Shown: positions 36,868-50,400, counted from the stretch's first letter. The stretch is DNA of 64,000 nucleotides from Owenia fusiformis (GCA_903813345.2 CAIIXF020000006.1:40310848-40374847), one strand, 5' to 3'. Notes: generated by a model not told the origin, from the letters alone. Numbers and translations are program-made.

Positions 36868-37555
36868 TCGCAGACAGAAGTCTTAATATTGTCCAATAAA
36901 AATAAGAATCTAACATTTAATGATACAAAAGGATTAATTGCTTAGTTCTCTTTGTTTTAGTCTTTGTTTTCTTAAATGCGGAAGTGTACCAACATCACCT
37001 AGATTACATAAGAGATCATCTAACAGTCTAAAATTGCTTTTAATTGCAAGTTAATGCATTCCAACCAAAATTTGTATACCTGTAATTTGGGGGGGGGGCG
37101 ATGTTACATCACATAACTACAACGTTCATATAGAAATATACAATAAGCATGTCCGTATAAAAGCTAAAATTATAAAAACTCATTTCAAAGTCATTCTGTT
37201 CATGGAAGCGTCAAGTTATGAAAAACAATGCTAAACACTCAAACAAATCGACTTGATTACCTTTGAAAACTTCTTGAGAGGAAATGGACAAATGTATTTT
37301 TCTAACTCATTAGAGCGTCTGTCTGATTGAAATACTATTTTTTAAATACAAACATAAATGATTTAATCTTGGTCAGAAGTCTGAACATTGTCCAACAAAA
37401 TAATAAGAATCTAACATTTAATGATTACAAAAGGATTAATTGCTATATAGTCTTTGTCTTTGTTTTTCTAACGGCGGAAGTGTACCAACATCACCTTGAT
37501 TACAGAAGAGATCATCTAACAGTCTAAAATTGCTTTTAATTTCCGGGTTTTAATT
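36868..37555 (+). repeat. Direct duplication of about 175 bp
   Basis: The stretch agaatctaacatttaatgat ... ggaagtgtaccaacatcacc ... agagatcatctaacagtcta occurs at about 36868-37045 and again at about 37374-37550 with small differences. About 330 bp of unrelated DNA separate the copies. No protein family was recognised in either. Confidence 0.7.
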
Positions 37556-39140
37556 ACATTTTATGTATAGACTTTTTGCCTCTATTCTCATTTTTAAAAC
37601 TGTTTCTGTTTGCTTATTTAACAATTGTGATAAATTATTCAGTTAGTGTCGAAATCAAAACAATTTTCTACTTTATAGTCCCCTCCTCTTGCACTGACTA
37701 AATATTAAAATAAGCCAGTCTGATTGCGAATTTACAAATCCTGTAAAAGTAGCTCCAAACCGCCTTTTAATCAGAGAAAACAATAAGTTAATTCATCTGA
37801 TTGCGAAAATACGAATCAATCTGATTATCTGATCCCCATGCTATTTGATTCGTGCATTATCTACAAGTCAGTCGGACAAGGGTGAAATTATTTCATTTGA
37901 AAACAGAAATAAATATCAGAACCCCTCTAGCATAACTATTCGGAAGAAATTCATAAAAAAAATAAGGTACACAACTGATGAAGGGTCGCACACAATGCAC
38001 GCACCCCTCTCCTCCTCCTCGGTGTTTGCCCACACACGAACATATTTGACAATTTTTCTAAAAGCGTTTTCCCCGGGAATATAGGTGTAGCGGTTGCCAG
38101 AAGTCGCACAGCTTGGGAGTCAGGGTATCCTGATCAATGCCTCAACGCCTGACGGGTCTGATATTTAGAGGGGGCGCAAGAATTATTAGGGGGCGGGGTA
38201 AACGTGAAAGTTGCATAAATATCCATAGGCGTAGCCAGGAGGGGGGGATGCGATTGGTGCGATAACAATAGGCTTTATATATGCTTTAATGTTTTATTTA
38301 GCATGATGCTTTTATGTAGGCTATTAATTACAGTTCTTTTTGCAATATAAAACTGGTATGTTTATGCAAATTCCGATTGGACTAATATAAAGGGATATTG
38401 TTTCATTATGTGGACTTGAGAAAGTCCGACATACTCATTGCTTTCAACCCAAAACTTAAAATAGGAAGTTATCAAGATTCCAAGAACACGATCGCTACTT
38501 AAACAATACGTTTGTAAAATCCCGGCGATCGAAATGCAATCAAACTTTCGCAATCAGGTGCCTAATTAGTCTTTTGATCTCTAAAGTTTTACGACTGAAC
38601 GTTTCAATGAACTCGTGAGAAGCAAACGCAATCATCATATAAACATTTTTGAAAAGTCAGTCTCGGAAGAATTTTCCAAGCATTCCCTGCTTCGATGCGT
38701 TTTTATTGCAAGGGCCGTTTAGCGCCGATATGAATTCATTATAGGGCATTAGGGTTGTGCTTTATTTGTTTTATTTATATAATGTTATAAATGTGTACGA
38801 CACTTTAATGAATTATTTTTAGGGTTACAATGCATATTTGACTTTTCCCTCTAAACGTTTAAAATTCATCTTTATACTTTTCTTAGTTTGCTTCAATAAA
38901 ATTTAACATTGGATCCCAGACAGTTATCAAATTCTCAGACATTTGATTAATATAGATATTTGTACTTCCGTTGACCAGTGGTGCTGGTGTGAGTGAGATT
39001 CGAATCTAATATGTTTCATTTTTATGTAAATTGAGAGGAATAAAATTTTATTTTAAGCGTTTTAACAATCTTAACGTTTGGCGTGCAGCTCAACTTAATA
39101 CACAATCAAAGGTCAGAATACAGAAATAAGAACATGCCTT
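37556..39140. other. Gene-free region
   Basis: No gene recognised. A hAT-like MITE end (cataggcgtagccaggaggg) lies at about 38224. The frame at 37845-38084 lacks motifs. Confidence 0.45.
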
Positions 39141-39146
39141 TTATTT

Positions 39147-40010
39147 GTTATTCAAGCTCCAGCAATATCTTTCTTTTGATATTTAGTGCTTGAATGGAGA
39201 CTTGTTTCCACTCCCCGCATTCTAGTAGAATTTATTCAAGCTCCAGCAATATCCCCGTTATAAAACCAAAATAACTGCGGTTAGGTACCATATCTTGATT
39301 ACAGTTAAGACAGGCCATCTCATTTTGGTATGCCAGAGCCACTCTTATCTGCCGATTGTGGAAGGATAAAGACAAAGGGGTCGCGGCTATCGCGATGAGG
39401 CCATCTTATTTCTAGGAATTATTTCTGCCTCTCATTCCTTAAACCGGCTTCGTTAAACAGTGCCAAAATATATAAGTCGGAGCCAAAAACAAGACTATTT
39501 TTATATTTAAATCCCCTCACCTTGTCAATGTCTATGCCTGCATCTGGTTTTCCCACCTTTGGGAGGGAGCCAATATACACATAGATTACTTACTGGCCAT
39601 GGACAGGGGGGGGGGGCACAGAAACGAACATTCTGGGGTCATAAGGGATACTTGGGGAAGAGGGAGGGGTGGTGGTGAATAGTGAAGTCCGGGAGTGAAG
39701 TTAAGGGGTACTGAAATCTTTCTTTTGATATTTAGTGCTTGAATGGAGACTTGTTTCCACTCCCCGCATTCTAGTAGAATTTAAATATTTGATCCAAATG
39801 AGTTATTTTAAATCAAACTTGCATTCCGATTAATTAACACTCCAATGATTGTACCGCTTCACTATTGTCTAAGATAATTATAATGAATTCACGGGACACT
39901 ATAGTATATAGTATATTTAAACTTTAGTGGTTGGATGGAGACTTGTTTCCCCACCCGGTACACTAGTAAATTTGTAAATTTTAAATATTTGATTTAGGGA
40001 GGTATTTGCA
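39147..40010 (+). repeat. Dispersed direct repeats of a 65-bp block
   Basis: A 65-bp block with gatatttagtgcttgaatgg and cactccccgcattctagtag is identical at about 39167-39232 and 39716-39782. A third, diverged copy is at about 39920-39980 (ttggatggagacttgtttcc). The phrase ttcaagctccagcaatatc also occurs twice (about 39150 and 39235), so the first block is itself flanked by direct repeats. Confidence 0.65.
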
Positions 40011-43000
40011 ATCCAACTCTGATGATGCAAGACTAGTCAACCAAGACTAAATTATGAACTTATTATCATTTAGACTATTGAGTTCATTAAATTATAATTC
40101 CATAGATATCATATTTAATCCTGTCAACACAATAATGGTATTAATTGGCATGATATGTAGTCAGAGACGGTTTAAAAAGTTGTTTAGATTAATGATAGTA
40201 TTAGGAAAAATCCTAACTCAAAGTTTTTGTTCTCTCGCAATCCAGAGCAAACCACTCACCGGGCAAGCATTCTTTAAAAACGTGACGTTTTCACCATGTT
40301 GAACAGTTTTGAAAATTGTCCAATTTGAACCATCGCCTTGTATATTTCTGTAACTGCCCCCCCCCCCCCCCCTTGACACTCGAGTGTAAGAATCCTTTCC
40401 ACACTGTCAATGGTTTTACAAAATAGTTCATGTCAGGAAGGGGGAGGGGTGAGTGTGGAGAACAATCACTGACTGCGATTTGTATGATTGAACATTATAC
40501 ACTTATCATAAATTCGTAAAGAATAGTTTTAAAATAAACAGCTTGTTTTATTTTATGATTGGAGTGATGTATGCATAGAAGAATGACACTGGTTTTGAAA
40601 TATCTTAATTATCCCATTGAATGAAGCCATCCGCCCCTCTGTCCATTCTTAACTCATACTAGTGGACTGATTTGATTTAAAGGAGAAGTCTCGGTGTAGA
40701 ACGTGTACACACTAATGGGAACGAATTTTACTCATTTCTATTTAGGATTCGTTCATATACTAGCGGGGCTTTAGAGCATTTACAAACGCACGAATTGTAT
40801 TGTTTTAAGGCAACTTTTATGACATATAATGTATTTAAAGCTGATTAATTTTAGATTATATTCGGTTCAATTTTACAAATAATGAATAGTATTACAGTAT
40901 ATCGAAAAATATACAATGATTTACATTAAATTGCGCAGACTGCAAACAATGTACATGGTTGGCGAATTTGCATGCGCGTTCTTGATAATAAGAATTAAAG
41001 GTTGAACTTAAAAATCAAACATTTTCTTTTTTAAACATAATAAATCTTTAAATCAAGAAAATAAAAATAAGATTGATGATTGAACTTTTCATAGTCAACT
41101 GCGACTGTGTCGACGCATGTTTATTTACTTAGCTAATTAGATATGTAAAATTGTTAATGGCCGCAACGGATAATACGTACATGTAAGCTGTTCGGATAAG
41201 ACATTTCTATATGATTAATAACAAATCCCGGGCAGTATGTTATTCAGCAGTAACAGATCTTATTGGTTATTATTCAATTTGGATAATAAATCTATTATCT
41301 CGTCGTATTGATGTTTATTATATAGTGTTTCTCGTTGTGAATGCTTATCCAATGTTCACGAAAAGTGCAACATTTTATTGATTGCATACTTAGAATGACA
41401 TTTGTGCATTGAGACATGTTCTATTTCCTAAAGGAAAAGTTGATTGCTCCAGGGACTTTAAGGATACTAAATTTGGATGACTAAAATGAACTGAAACCAA
41501 TGGATACCACGAGTTATTTCAACTGAGAAATAACACGGGGAACAATAATTTAAAGGGAATTCTCCTTTGCTTTCAAGAATTAATAGATACATCAAAAATA
41601 GTAATGCATTAAACATTGTGAAAAATGATTGCATCTTTGGTCAAAATAAGGTCAACTTTTTTGAAAAAGCATGTTGATGAGTTAACTGCTTGCTAAATAT
41701 CTCCAAGTCTAACTGACTTCATTATCAACGTATACTTTTCAAATGAGATAATGAATAATAGATCTAAAAGATAAACCTGTTTTCATTGTCAGAATCCAAG
41801 ATATAACCGTCTAAAGATGTTTGCGATAAAACACTTAAATCTTAAGTAGTCAAAATTATATAAACTTTCAAAAGTATACACAATATTAACTCTCAATATT
41901 TTTTTTAAAAGAGTTGAATATAAAACATAATTTATTTCCATTTCCCAGGTGAGTTGATTAATTAATTTAAATTTACCTAAAAAACAAAATATATTAATAA
42001 TATTTACCGTATTTTCCTTCACTTTTTATCCAAGAATGCGTATCGGGAACTCCTTTAACCTCCTTAAATCCCGTTTAGCCATAATTATTGCATTTGGTTG
42101 ATGTTGCTCTATTTAACCAATCCATCTTTTGTAGCTGGATGTTTACAAAGAAAGTCTGACAATTCGTAAGAAGTCGCCTGCTGCTCTGTTGAGTCTCACT
42201 TGACACTTCGCTATTACTTCTGAATTATGACAAACTATCAAAACGCCCGCTCAGCGTAAGGCATATTACTTCAACTGAGGCTTTATCATTTGTCGGCTCT
42301 CTTATATCGTCTTGGCTATTATCGATGTAATGTGTCGACTAGTGATTACACACTGTTGCCGTCTCACGACTTCACCTGGCTAAGCATAAAGTGCATAACT
42401 TTATGTAAAACATTAATAGGTCTGACCAGTAGACCCTGCAACCTTATGATACAAGGTGAGCCAAAAAAGGCAACCCAAACAATTCTTAATAACTAAGTCA
42501 TCTAGCATGGAAGTCATATTTGGCACAATTAAACGTGTATAGTGCCCTTTCATTCTTATTGGTTTCATTGGTCTATTTAATTGTTACTACTAAATGGCCA
42601 TTTTACAAAACATGAAACCTTGTGAAGGGGTAGGCCTATTGTGAATTTCTGGGAACTAATTTCACCAAACTGGTTTGTTTTTCAAAAATAGGCATCGATT
42701 TTGAAAAAAAGATCAGTTTAACCCTAATGTCTGCATCCTTTTTGATAACACTAAGTCGCAGGAGGGGGGCCATTTGGACCCACCCCCTCTGCGATTATTA
42801 TTATATTGTCTGACTTATTATTATTATTATTATTGTGTGAATTGTTGTAAACCTTATTCAATTACCTCTTTAGAAAAGTTTTTTAAAAGTTTGTCTAAAT
42901 AGGTCAAATCGAGGTCAACGTGACCTAGGGGGTGCATATTTTTGACATGTGATAAATTGTCTATTTTCTTTCACAATAATTTTTTGCTTCGATGACTCAA

Positions 43001-44374
43001 AGAATAATCTATCATCTTTCAAATACTACTAATACTACTAAAAGCTTTCCTAGAACTGAAGTTACACATTCTAAGATAGCAGATATCGCGAAATCCCATT
43101 GAAACCAATGTAACGTGAAATTAAATTGTCAGTAATTTCAGCTTGATTTTTGTCTTTAGCAATCATATTTCAAGTATTTACAACAAATGCCAATTACTGA
43201 TAGTGTGCAGATGTATGGATGTCTTCACTCGGTATTGATCCAATATAATTTCGGTCCATGATGTTGCCTAGCAACCACCTAGCAACGTAAAACATCGAAA
43301 TAGTGAAATTGAAAAATTGGGGCAGGGGAGAATAATTTTTTTTTAAATTTGGATGAAAGATGTCAACATAATTCTTGTACGACAGTGTGCATGAACATTT
43401 AGGAATGTGCAAAAAATCGAAGGTATTTATTAGTTCAAATTCATTCATTCAAGCAGTTTTTGAAAAAAAATCAGTTTTTCTCTATAATTCATGAAGAAAG
43501 GGGCTAAGAAAATATCCCTTTCTCGGTTTTTTGCTCGCCTAACATTAAGGTACATGTGTATGCTTTTCTCTGTTTTTCATCAGTGAGTTCACTTTGTTAG
43601 CCGTCAAAGGTACAGAAATAATCTGCCACTAAAAGCCTATAGGCATCGGAAGGTAAAATTACATTATGGTTGAAACATGGTTATTGTTAAAGTACCGAAA
43701 TGGAAATTGAGAGTTTTTTTCTTCGAGGTGAATCCTTTGGAATCTTTATGGATCTAGAAGGTTATTAAGGTTTATATGGTACTGACATTGATACCCGTTC
43801 TGATAAAAACTAGGTTTGATTTTGTGTCAGTCTTTTTCTCAAGGCTATTGAATCTGATTTTACATTGTGAGAGATCACAGATTTCGATCAATTCCTGTCT
43901 AGTTGGAAAATAGATACACGCGAAGAGTATCCAGGCCATTTAAGTCAGTTTTTGCAATTTTATAATTATAAAGTGCAAATGAAATGGTGACAAACGACAT
44001 GCTTTTGAAAGTCTTTTTTGTCTTCGGAGCCGAGCATATTCCATTGAACCATATATTTTATATATCCTTCAAGATTGGGTCTCGAATCGAATAACCCGTT
44101 GAGCAAAAATGGGCTTTATAATGAAAAACGAAATTACAAAAATAGTTATCTGGGACATCACCAGAAGTGCCAATCTTAACCAATTGTCTACATCTTGGTT
44201 GGTGTTTCCCCCGGGGGTGTTTCCCTCTTTTCCATCCCTATAAGTACATGTTTTGCACATCCGTTGTTAAAATACATTTAAATATCTTCATTTGAGAGTC
44301 TCATCTTATCCAACTTCAGCATATTAAGCATGTCTCATGTATCTCCCATTGGATCATTTACATTTAGTGTATCT
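40011..44374. other. Gene-free region
   Basis: No gene recognised over about 4.3 kb. Small features: C run at about 40357-40372; (att)n microsatellite at about 42816-42835. Open frames such as 40054-40302 and 43194-43448 lack family motifs and splice context. Confidence 0.5.
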
Positions 44375-45059
44375 CACCCTATGCTAAGTGAGCGGACCTA
44401 ATTTCAAGGGTGATGGTAAAGACGAGGCAGGGCGCCCAAACCTAACTATGGCGGACCAGCAGTAAGTTTATTTCTCTAAGTTCTACTCTTTATTGGCCTT
44501 GTGCTGGCCTGTAACTAGTAGTCCGGATGTGAAGTGCCATATTTTAAGTGAAGGTGGAAATGCTTATTATATGAACTTTTTTTGCATTTTCTGTTTAAAC
44601 ATGATATCCATATTCAGAAACTGTCGGATGCCCAACGAGCATCCTTGAGGAATTTTTTTGGCAGCCATTTTGAATTTTCACACGTTTTATGTATTTAAGC
44701 CAGCATATTAAAACAGAAAACTAGCATACACATAAACAAATCTTGCTGTTTTTTCTATAATAGAGTTCTAATATGATATATACCAATATGTTAGGTTCCA
44801 GAAATGTTTCTTGACAAAAATAAAAAAAAATTCAAGATGGCCGCCAACCTTACAATTTATGAAATGTCTCATTCTGTGATAATATCAAATTGATATAAGT
44901 GTTTCCTACAAAATTATCAATAAATAATACTAAATACATCTGATTATGATCTCTTTCTCACATATAAAATATCTGAAATGAATAAAAAGTAACCTACATA
45001 ATAATAATGATGTTCCACAAGGGTCATTTCTTGGTGCTATATATATCTTGAATTTATGA

Positions 45060-45853
45060 ATTATCTTCTTTTACTAAGATTTCATCAAGGATTTCCCTCA
45101 ATAAATCCTCATCAGTTTCTTCCAATTATTGTTCAGTTACTGTATTTGTATGTTGTTATTGCATTCATTTCCCTTGCAAACACAGAACAATGTACATGAT
45201 AAAGATGCCTTGGAGCATGAACATCGCCCAGTTCTACATACATTGCCCTCTGATGCACTTAATGAGCTGGAGAATTCCTTCAGGGGCACAGGGTGTATCC
45301 TTGGACATTGTTGTTGGGACAAGTGAGCCCCTGCTGTTAATTTTCCAACCATAATCTGTTGGAAGGATAAGTGGGGGGTCAGGCATATCAGCATTTTTCC
45401 ATACAGCTACTTGGAAATGAGCTGCTTCACATGCTAGGAAAATGCTTCTGTTGTTGGTGGGAGGGATTTTAGCTTTGGTGCATTTGTAATGTGTTTTGCA
45501 GCATTTTATTTGCCCATACAGTATACAGTATATTGAGCTTGAGATGACCTGGTGCTGTTCTTTATGCTATTGTCTTTATATCTGTCAAAGATAAGGTATA
45601 CATCTGATTCGGTTAGGAGTCTCAGGATGTACTTAGTAAAAGCAATACAGAAGTTTTCAATTTTGCCAGCCATCGGCCATGTTATGATCAAAAGGATGGC
45701 ACACCCATCAACGACACGTACATTGCAATTGTTTCCTCTTGAGGCCACCTCAATCTGTAACTTTTGTTTCAGTGTTGATTTTGAAGTTGTGATATTAATT
45801 TCTCCATTTTCATCAAATAGTGATGATGGAGGGAACATCGTCTGGCCGAGCAA
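45060..45853 (-). pseudogene. Broken copy of a CXC-domain transposon-type protein (minus strand)
   Basis: On the minus strand, 45853-45506 is an open 115-codon frame with VYLIFDRYKDNSIKNSTR near its end (residues about 86-103). That FDRY...SIK...TR phrase is familiar from large multi-copy proteins of invertebrates. The frame stops at 45506. Beyond it, 45500-45060 is a decayed duplicate of the C-terminal half found at 46190-46601, with stops and frameshifts (a 6-base deletion in the Cys-rich part and further substitutions). The middle of the protein, with the HGLSGSD motif, is absent here and present only on the plus strand. This is a rearranged relic, not a working gene. Confidence 0.6.
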
Positions 45854-46601
45854 ACATTAACATTAATGTAACCGTAAATGAACACAAATTAAAAATCCCA
45901 AACTTGTTAGCTGTGCATGGTCTCTCTGGCAGTGATACGACATCTTGCATCCATGGAATTGGCAAGCTAACAGTCCTGAAGGTGTTAAATAGATACTCAC
46001 TCGCTAACTTGGGAGATGTCAATGCAGACATAACTGAAGTTGAGAAAACTTCAACAGAATTTGTTTCTAGATGTTATGGAATTACACCTAAAGTCACAGA
46101 CAAAATGTCTGATGTGAGATATGCTGTATGGGCAAAGAAAATGCTGCAAAACACATTACAAATGCACCAAAGCTAAAATCCCTCCCTTCAACAACAGAAG
46201 CATTTTCCCAGCATGTGAAGCGAGCTCATTTCCAAGTAGCTATATGGAAAAATGCTGATATGCCTGACCCCCCACTTATCCTTCCAACAGATTATGGTTT
46301 GGAAATTAAGAGCACGGGCTCACTTGTCCCAACAACAATGCCCAAGGATACACCCTGTACCCCTGAAGGAATTCTCCAGCTCATTAAGTGCACATGTGCA
46401 TCAGAGGGCAATGTATGTGGAACTGGACGATGTTCATGCTCCAAGGCATCTTTATCATGTACATTGTTCTGTGTTTGCAAGGGAAATGAATGCAATAACC
46501 AACATACAATGACAGTAACTGAACAGGAATTGGAAGAAACTGATGAGGATTTATTGAGGGAAATCCTTGATGAAATCTTAGTAAAAGAAGATAATTCATA
46601 A
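45820..46601 (+). pseudogene. CXC-domain transposon-type protein, middle and C-terminal part, frameshifted
   Basis: Two overlapping plus-strand frames make one protein. Frame one (45820-46176) has LLAVHGLSGSDTTSCIHGIG, a signature of multi-copy invertebrate proteins usually written HxLSGCDTTS. Frame two (46128-46601) has FSQHVKRAHFQVAIW, then a Cys-rich segment from about residue 88, with CTC, CGTGRCSCSKASLSC, CVC and NECNN, which looks like a tesmin/TSO1-type CXC zinc-binding repeat. An acidic tail follows. Moving from one frame to the other needs a shift near 46130-46176, so the copy is broken unless a short intron is present. The start given is the first ATG of the open frame; the true N-terminus is missing. 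The GSD...GIG spacing also recalls the helix-turn segment of FEN/XPG nucleases, but that is speculation. Function and element class are unknown. Confidence 0.6.
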
Positions 46602-47639
46602 ATTCAAGATATATATAGCACCAAGAAATGACCCTTGTGGAACATCATTATTATTATGTAGGTTACTTTTTACTCATTTCAGATATTTTATATGTGAGAA
46701 AGAGATCATAATCAGATGTATTTAGTATTATTTATTGATAATTTTGTAGGAAACACGAATATCAATTTGATATTATCACAGAACGAGACATTTCATAAAT
46801 TGTAAGGTTGGCGGCCATCTTGAATTTTTTTTTATTTTTGTCTAGAAACATTTCTGGAACCTAACATATTGGTATACATCATATTAGAACTCTATTATAG
46901 AAAAAACAGCAATATATGTTTATGTGTATGCTAGTTTTCTGTTCTAATATGCTGGTTAAAATACATTAAACGTGTGAAAATTCAAAATGGCCGCCAAAAA
47001 AATTCCTCAAGGATGCCCGTTGGGCATCCGACAGTTTCTGAATATTGATATCATGTTTAAACAGAAAATGCAAAAAAAGTTCATATAATAAGCATTTCCA
47101 CCTCTATTGGCTCTACATCCAGACTATAGGTGCACTGATGCTTCAGATGCCCATAATTAGATTTGTAATGTAAGAAAGATTCATACTTATATGTGAAACG
47201 GATACGAAGTGATGTGAAAAGAAAAATTAATTTTCTGCATATTTTTTTCGATTATTTTCAAAATAATGATACTTCTCCTGCATAGAATTCCTTGATATTG
47301 CATGTAATTATTGTTGATGAACGTATTTGTATCGTAAACCCATCCTTTTCCCAATTTGAGCCGTAATTGCAGTCAAATCAGGAGATTTTGATTCCTCGAA
47401 AGGAAGAGCAATGGTTATGGTAATAAAAGCATGTTTGGACGAGCCGTGGAATAGGGATTACATTTATCCTGTTTATTTTCAGATATGTGGGATTCCAGTG
47501 TTACTACTGTAGTAGGGGAGGGGGTTCCATGTCTGCTAATTTCTGTGAATTTGTGGTATGTTGGGTCCAAATTTAAAAAAATCTGCCCAAATAAATGAAT
47601 TTGGTCTTGGGATACTTTACCTATTTTTTGCTTTTGCAA

Positions 47640-48178
47640 TTGTTTGAGATTTGGTAAACTTGAGAAAATTTGGTAAAATTTTAAATTTTAGCGAATGGGC
47701 AAAAATTATGAAAATTTGGCAACAATGAAACTTTGGCAAAATTTTTCCATTATTGGCATTTAAGTAAAATTGGCAAAACTTAAGTAAAATTTTAGAAACT
47801 TGTCAAAAATTAATTAAATTAGACCAAAATTAAGAAAACTTTGCAAAATTTAAGCAAATTTCGCAAAACTGAGGTAAATTGGCAAACATACAGCAAATTT
47901 GGCAGAATTTCAGCAAATTTGGCAAAATTTCATCAAATTTGGCAAAATATCATCAAATTTGGCAAAATTTAAGCAAATTTGGCAGGCAAGATTTAAGCAA
48001 ATTTTGTAAAATTGAAACAAATTTGACAAAATTTAAGCAAATTTGGCAAAATTTAAGCAAATTTGGCAATATTTAAACAAATTTGGCAAAATTTAAGCAA
48101 ATTTGGCAAAATTTAAGCAAATTTGGCAAAACTTAAGCAAATTTGGCAAAATATAAGCAAATTTGGCAGAAAATATTA
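47640..48178 (+). repeat. 20-bp AT-rich minisatellite
   Basis: The unit caaatttggcaaaatttaag repeats about 15 times, cleanest from about 47925 and more diverged toward the left (for example ttggtaaaattttaaa). The open frame at 47879-48076 is the repeat read in frame. A hAT-like end (cctggctacgccactg) follows directly at 48199-48214. Confidence 0.8.
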
Positions 48179-48287
48179 GAACCCCCCCCCTGACAAATCC
48201 TGGCTACGCCACTGCTACTGTCACGGAAAATCAAAAGACTTTGATGAAATAATACACCACCTGATCAATAAACACCCTACAAATGAA

Positions 48288-49324
48288 ATGAAAATTCGAA
48301 AAATCGTTAATGTCAACGGAATAATAAAATTAATTACAATAAATTTTTCTCATGTGGTTCCTGAAGAAATTAAAGCAAGTGGCAAGAGGATTGTGGTGTT
48401 ACGCGGTAAACACGATACAAAAATATGTCATATTCCGCAACGAATATGGCATATTCACTTGCGGTGTATGACAGATTCACCTGCGGTATATGGCATACAC
48501 ACTAACCAATGAGAACGTGATACGGAAGTACGCAATTGTCAATTGCATCTATTGAACGAACAAGTACAAAACGTTATAAATTATTAAAATGATTACTGAA
48601 TCAAACATTATTGAATATATTAACTTAGCAGAAGTATCAGTCGTGTAATAAACTTACTCAATCAATCCAGGATTCATATATAAGTACTCGACGCACTAAC
48701 TATAGTGGTAATCCAGCGTAGTTTTACATTTAGAGTCGAATTTCGCAACCAATCAAATCAAAGCTTTCTGTATCACGTTTTCACCTGCGGTATATGTCAT
48801 ATTCACCTGCGGTATATGGCATATTCCGCAAGTGAGTATGACATATTCTGCAGGTGAGTATCGGGTATTCACTGAAATCAATGTATCGCATATTCACTGC
48901 GGAATATCGCATACTCACCTGCGGAATATGCCATATACCGCAGGTGAGTATGGCATATTCACCTGTATCACAAATACCGCGCAACCATGAATGTATGCCA
49001 TATATCGCGTAACATGTGGTACAAGACAAGGAGTCAATGACAATTTCTATAACCCAATCCTCAAGTGATTCTCATGTCTTGAAATGCTCTAAATTAGTTG
49101 ACACTACACCAGTTAAGCATTATGCAACATTAAACAATGAAATAAACAATGAAATTGAATGTAATGAAATGGACAATGACAATGAAATAGAAAATAGAAA
49201 TGAAATGAGTGATAGTATAAATATGACATCTAATGATAACAATAGCAATAATGATGCAGCTACAGATGAAAACAACGACGAGTTGTTAAGAGAATTTGCT
49301 GACTGTCAGATGATGGATCTTTGA
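48288..49324 (+). pseudogene. Unrecognised ORF split by a MITE insertion
   Basis: The reading frame 48288-48395 (ending SGKRIVV) is interrupted by the insertion 48397-49014. It resumes in the same frame at 49016 (VVQDKES...) and runs to a stop at 49322-49324. Removing the element and one copy of its 5-bp target duplication leaves one continuous frame of about 138 codons, and the frame is open further upstream to about 48214. The second half is rich in Asn, Glu, Asp and Ser (NNEINNEIE, DNDNEIENRNE) and ends REFADCQMMDL. No family was recognised. Its place inside the 44375-50740 element suggests an element gene or a captured exon. It is listed as broken because the inserted DNA carries stops. 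Confidence 0.5.
48397..49014. mobile_element. 618-bp MITE with 5-bp TSD, inserted in an ORF
   Basis: The ends are tgttacgcg and cgcgtaaca, flanked by tgtgg at 48392-48396 and 49015-49019. The sub-terminal parts are full of the motif cacctgcggtatatggcata in both directions (48430-48500 and 48781-48975), so each side folds on itself. No coding content. Confidence 0.8.
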
Positions 49325-49554
49325 CAACAACTCGTCAATTCTTTCACCTAATCACAACTGACGCGTTCCCGTTAGACAACATCGCCTATAGATGTTTTCT
49401 GGATGTTGTTTAGTGGATGGGGTGCGGTGCTAGCACACAATTTCGTTATAGATTCCCCGATACAATACGCTTCTGGAGGATTGGTTACCGCCTTTTCAAG
49501 GGTAAATTCCTGAGATATATGAATGGGGTCAACGATGGTGGTATATCCAACTTT

Positions 49555-49755
49555 ATTGTTCTAACTAAGGCTGTTCTGACTATATCTGTCATGTTAACAA
49601 TCTCTGACTCTATCTGCCATGTTAACAGCCTCTGACTACACTTGTCATGTAAATAAAGTCTGACTTCATTTATTATGTTAACAATTTCTGAATACACCTG
49701 CCATGTTAACAACCTTTGACATCAACAATTTCTGACTACATCTGTCATGTGTCTG
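49555..49755 (+). repeat. 35-bp minisatellite
   Basis: Five to six imperfect copies of tctgactacatctgtcatg followed by ttaacaa, at a spacing of about 35 bp. Confidence 0.7.
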
Positions 49756-50400
49756 ATTTTTTATGACTTTGTCAACATTTGTTAAAAAAGTGTGGGCCAG
49801 TTACCATTTATACAATTTTAAAATTCTTTTAAGTTATTATATTTATTCGTTCAACAACAAACTTTTTTTGATAAATCATAAAATCAAGTGACAACTTGTT
49901 ATGCAAGTTTTTACCATTGATTGAAGCCAATGACAACCTTGCCCAAATTCAGTAATTTATTAAATGATAGTGTACACTTTAGCTGAATTTAGCAGTACAT
50001 GTAGCAGCTAAGTGCTTGCCCATAGCCACTCCTCTTCGCAAATTACATCGCCATTGCTCGTCATCGAAATTCTGATCGCCGAATAGTAAACATTCATTTT
50101 GTATTGGATGTACATAACTAGAGACCCCCTTATTTCGCATATATGAAAAAATAAAACATATCTAGGTACATATATCTTTATATGTGACATCGATCAGGAA
50201 TTATTGACATATTGACAATATTAGGTTGTAATTTCTTGCGGTAAATTGTATCTTTAAACGACTGTTTCATCTTAACTATTCGTTTTATTGGATGTAAAAC
50301 AAACGGTATGCATAGTTTAACATCTTTCACTTCTAAAAACAGCATAAAATATCACAATATCATCACCTAATGCTGCAATAATACGACTTAAAGGATTATG
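49756..50400. other. Stretch without recognised features
   Basis: No gene, RNA or repeat supported; part of the composite element's right side. Confidence 0.4.

Larger units (their letters stand above)
44510..47140. repeat. Inverted duplication inside the composite element
   Basis: About 1.03 kb at 44510-45545 is mirrored by about 46110-47140. For example, cggatgcccaacgagcatcc is mirrored by ggatgcccgttgggcatccg, and both arms carry aagatggccgcc/ggcggccatctt. The central 45546-46110 is not palindromic. Both arms carry the C-terminal CXC part of the same gene, in opposite directions. Confidence 0.75.
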
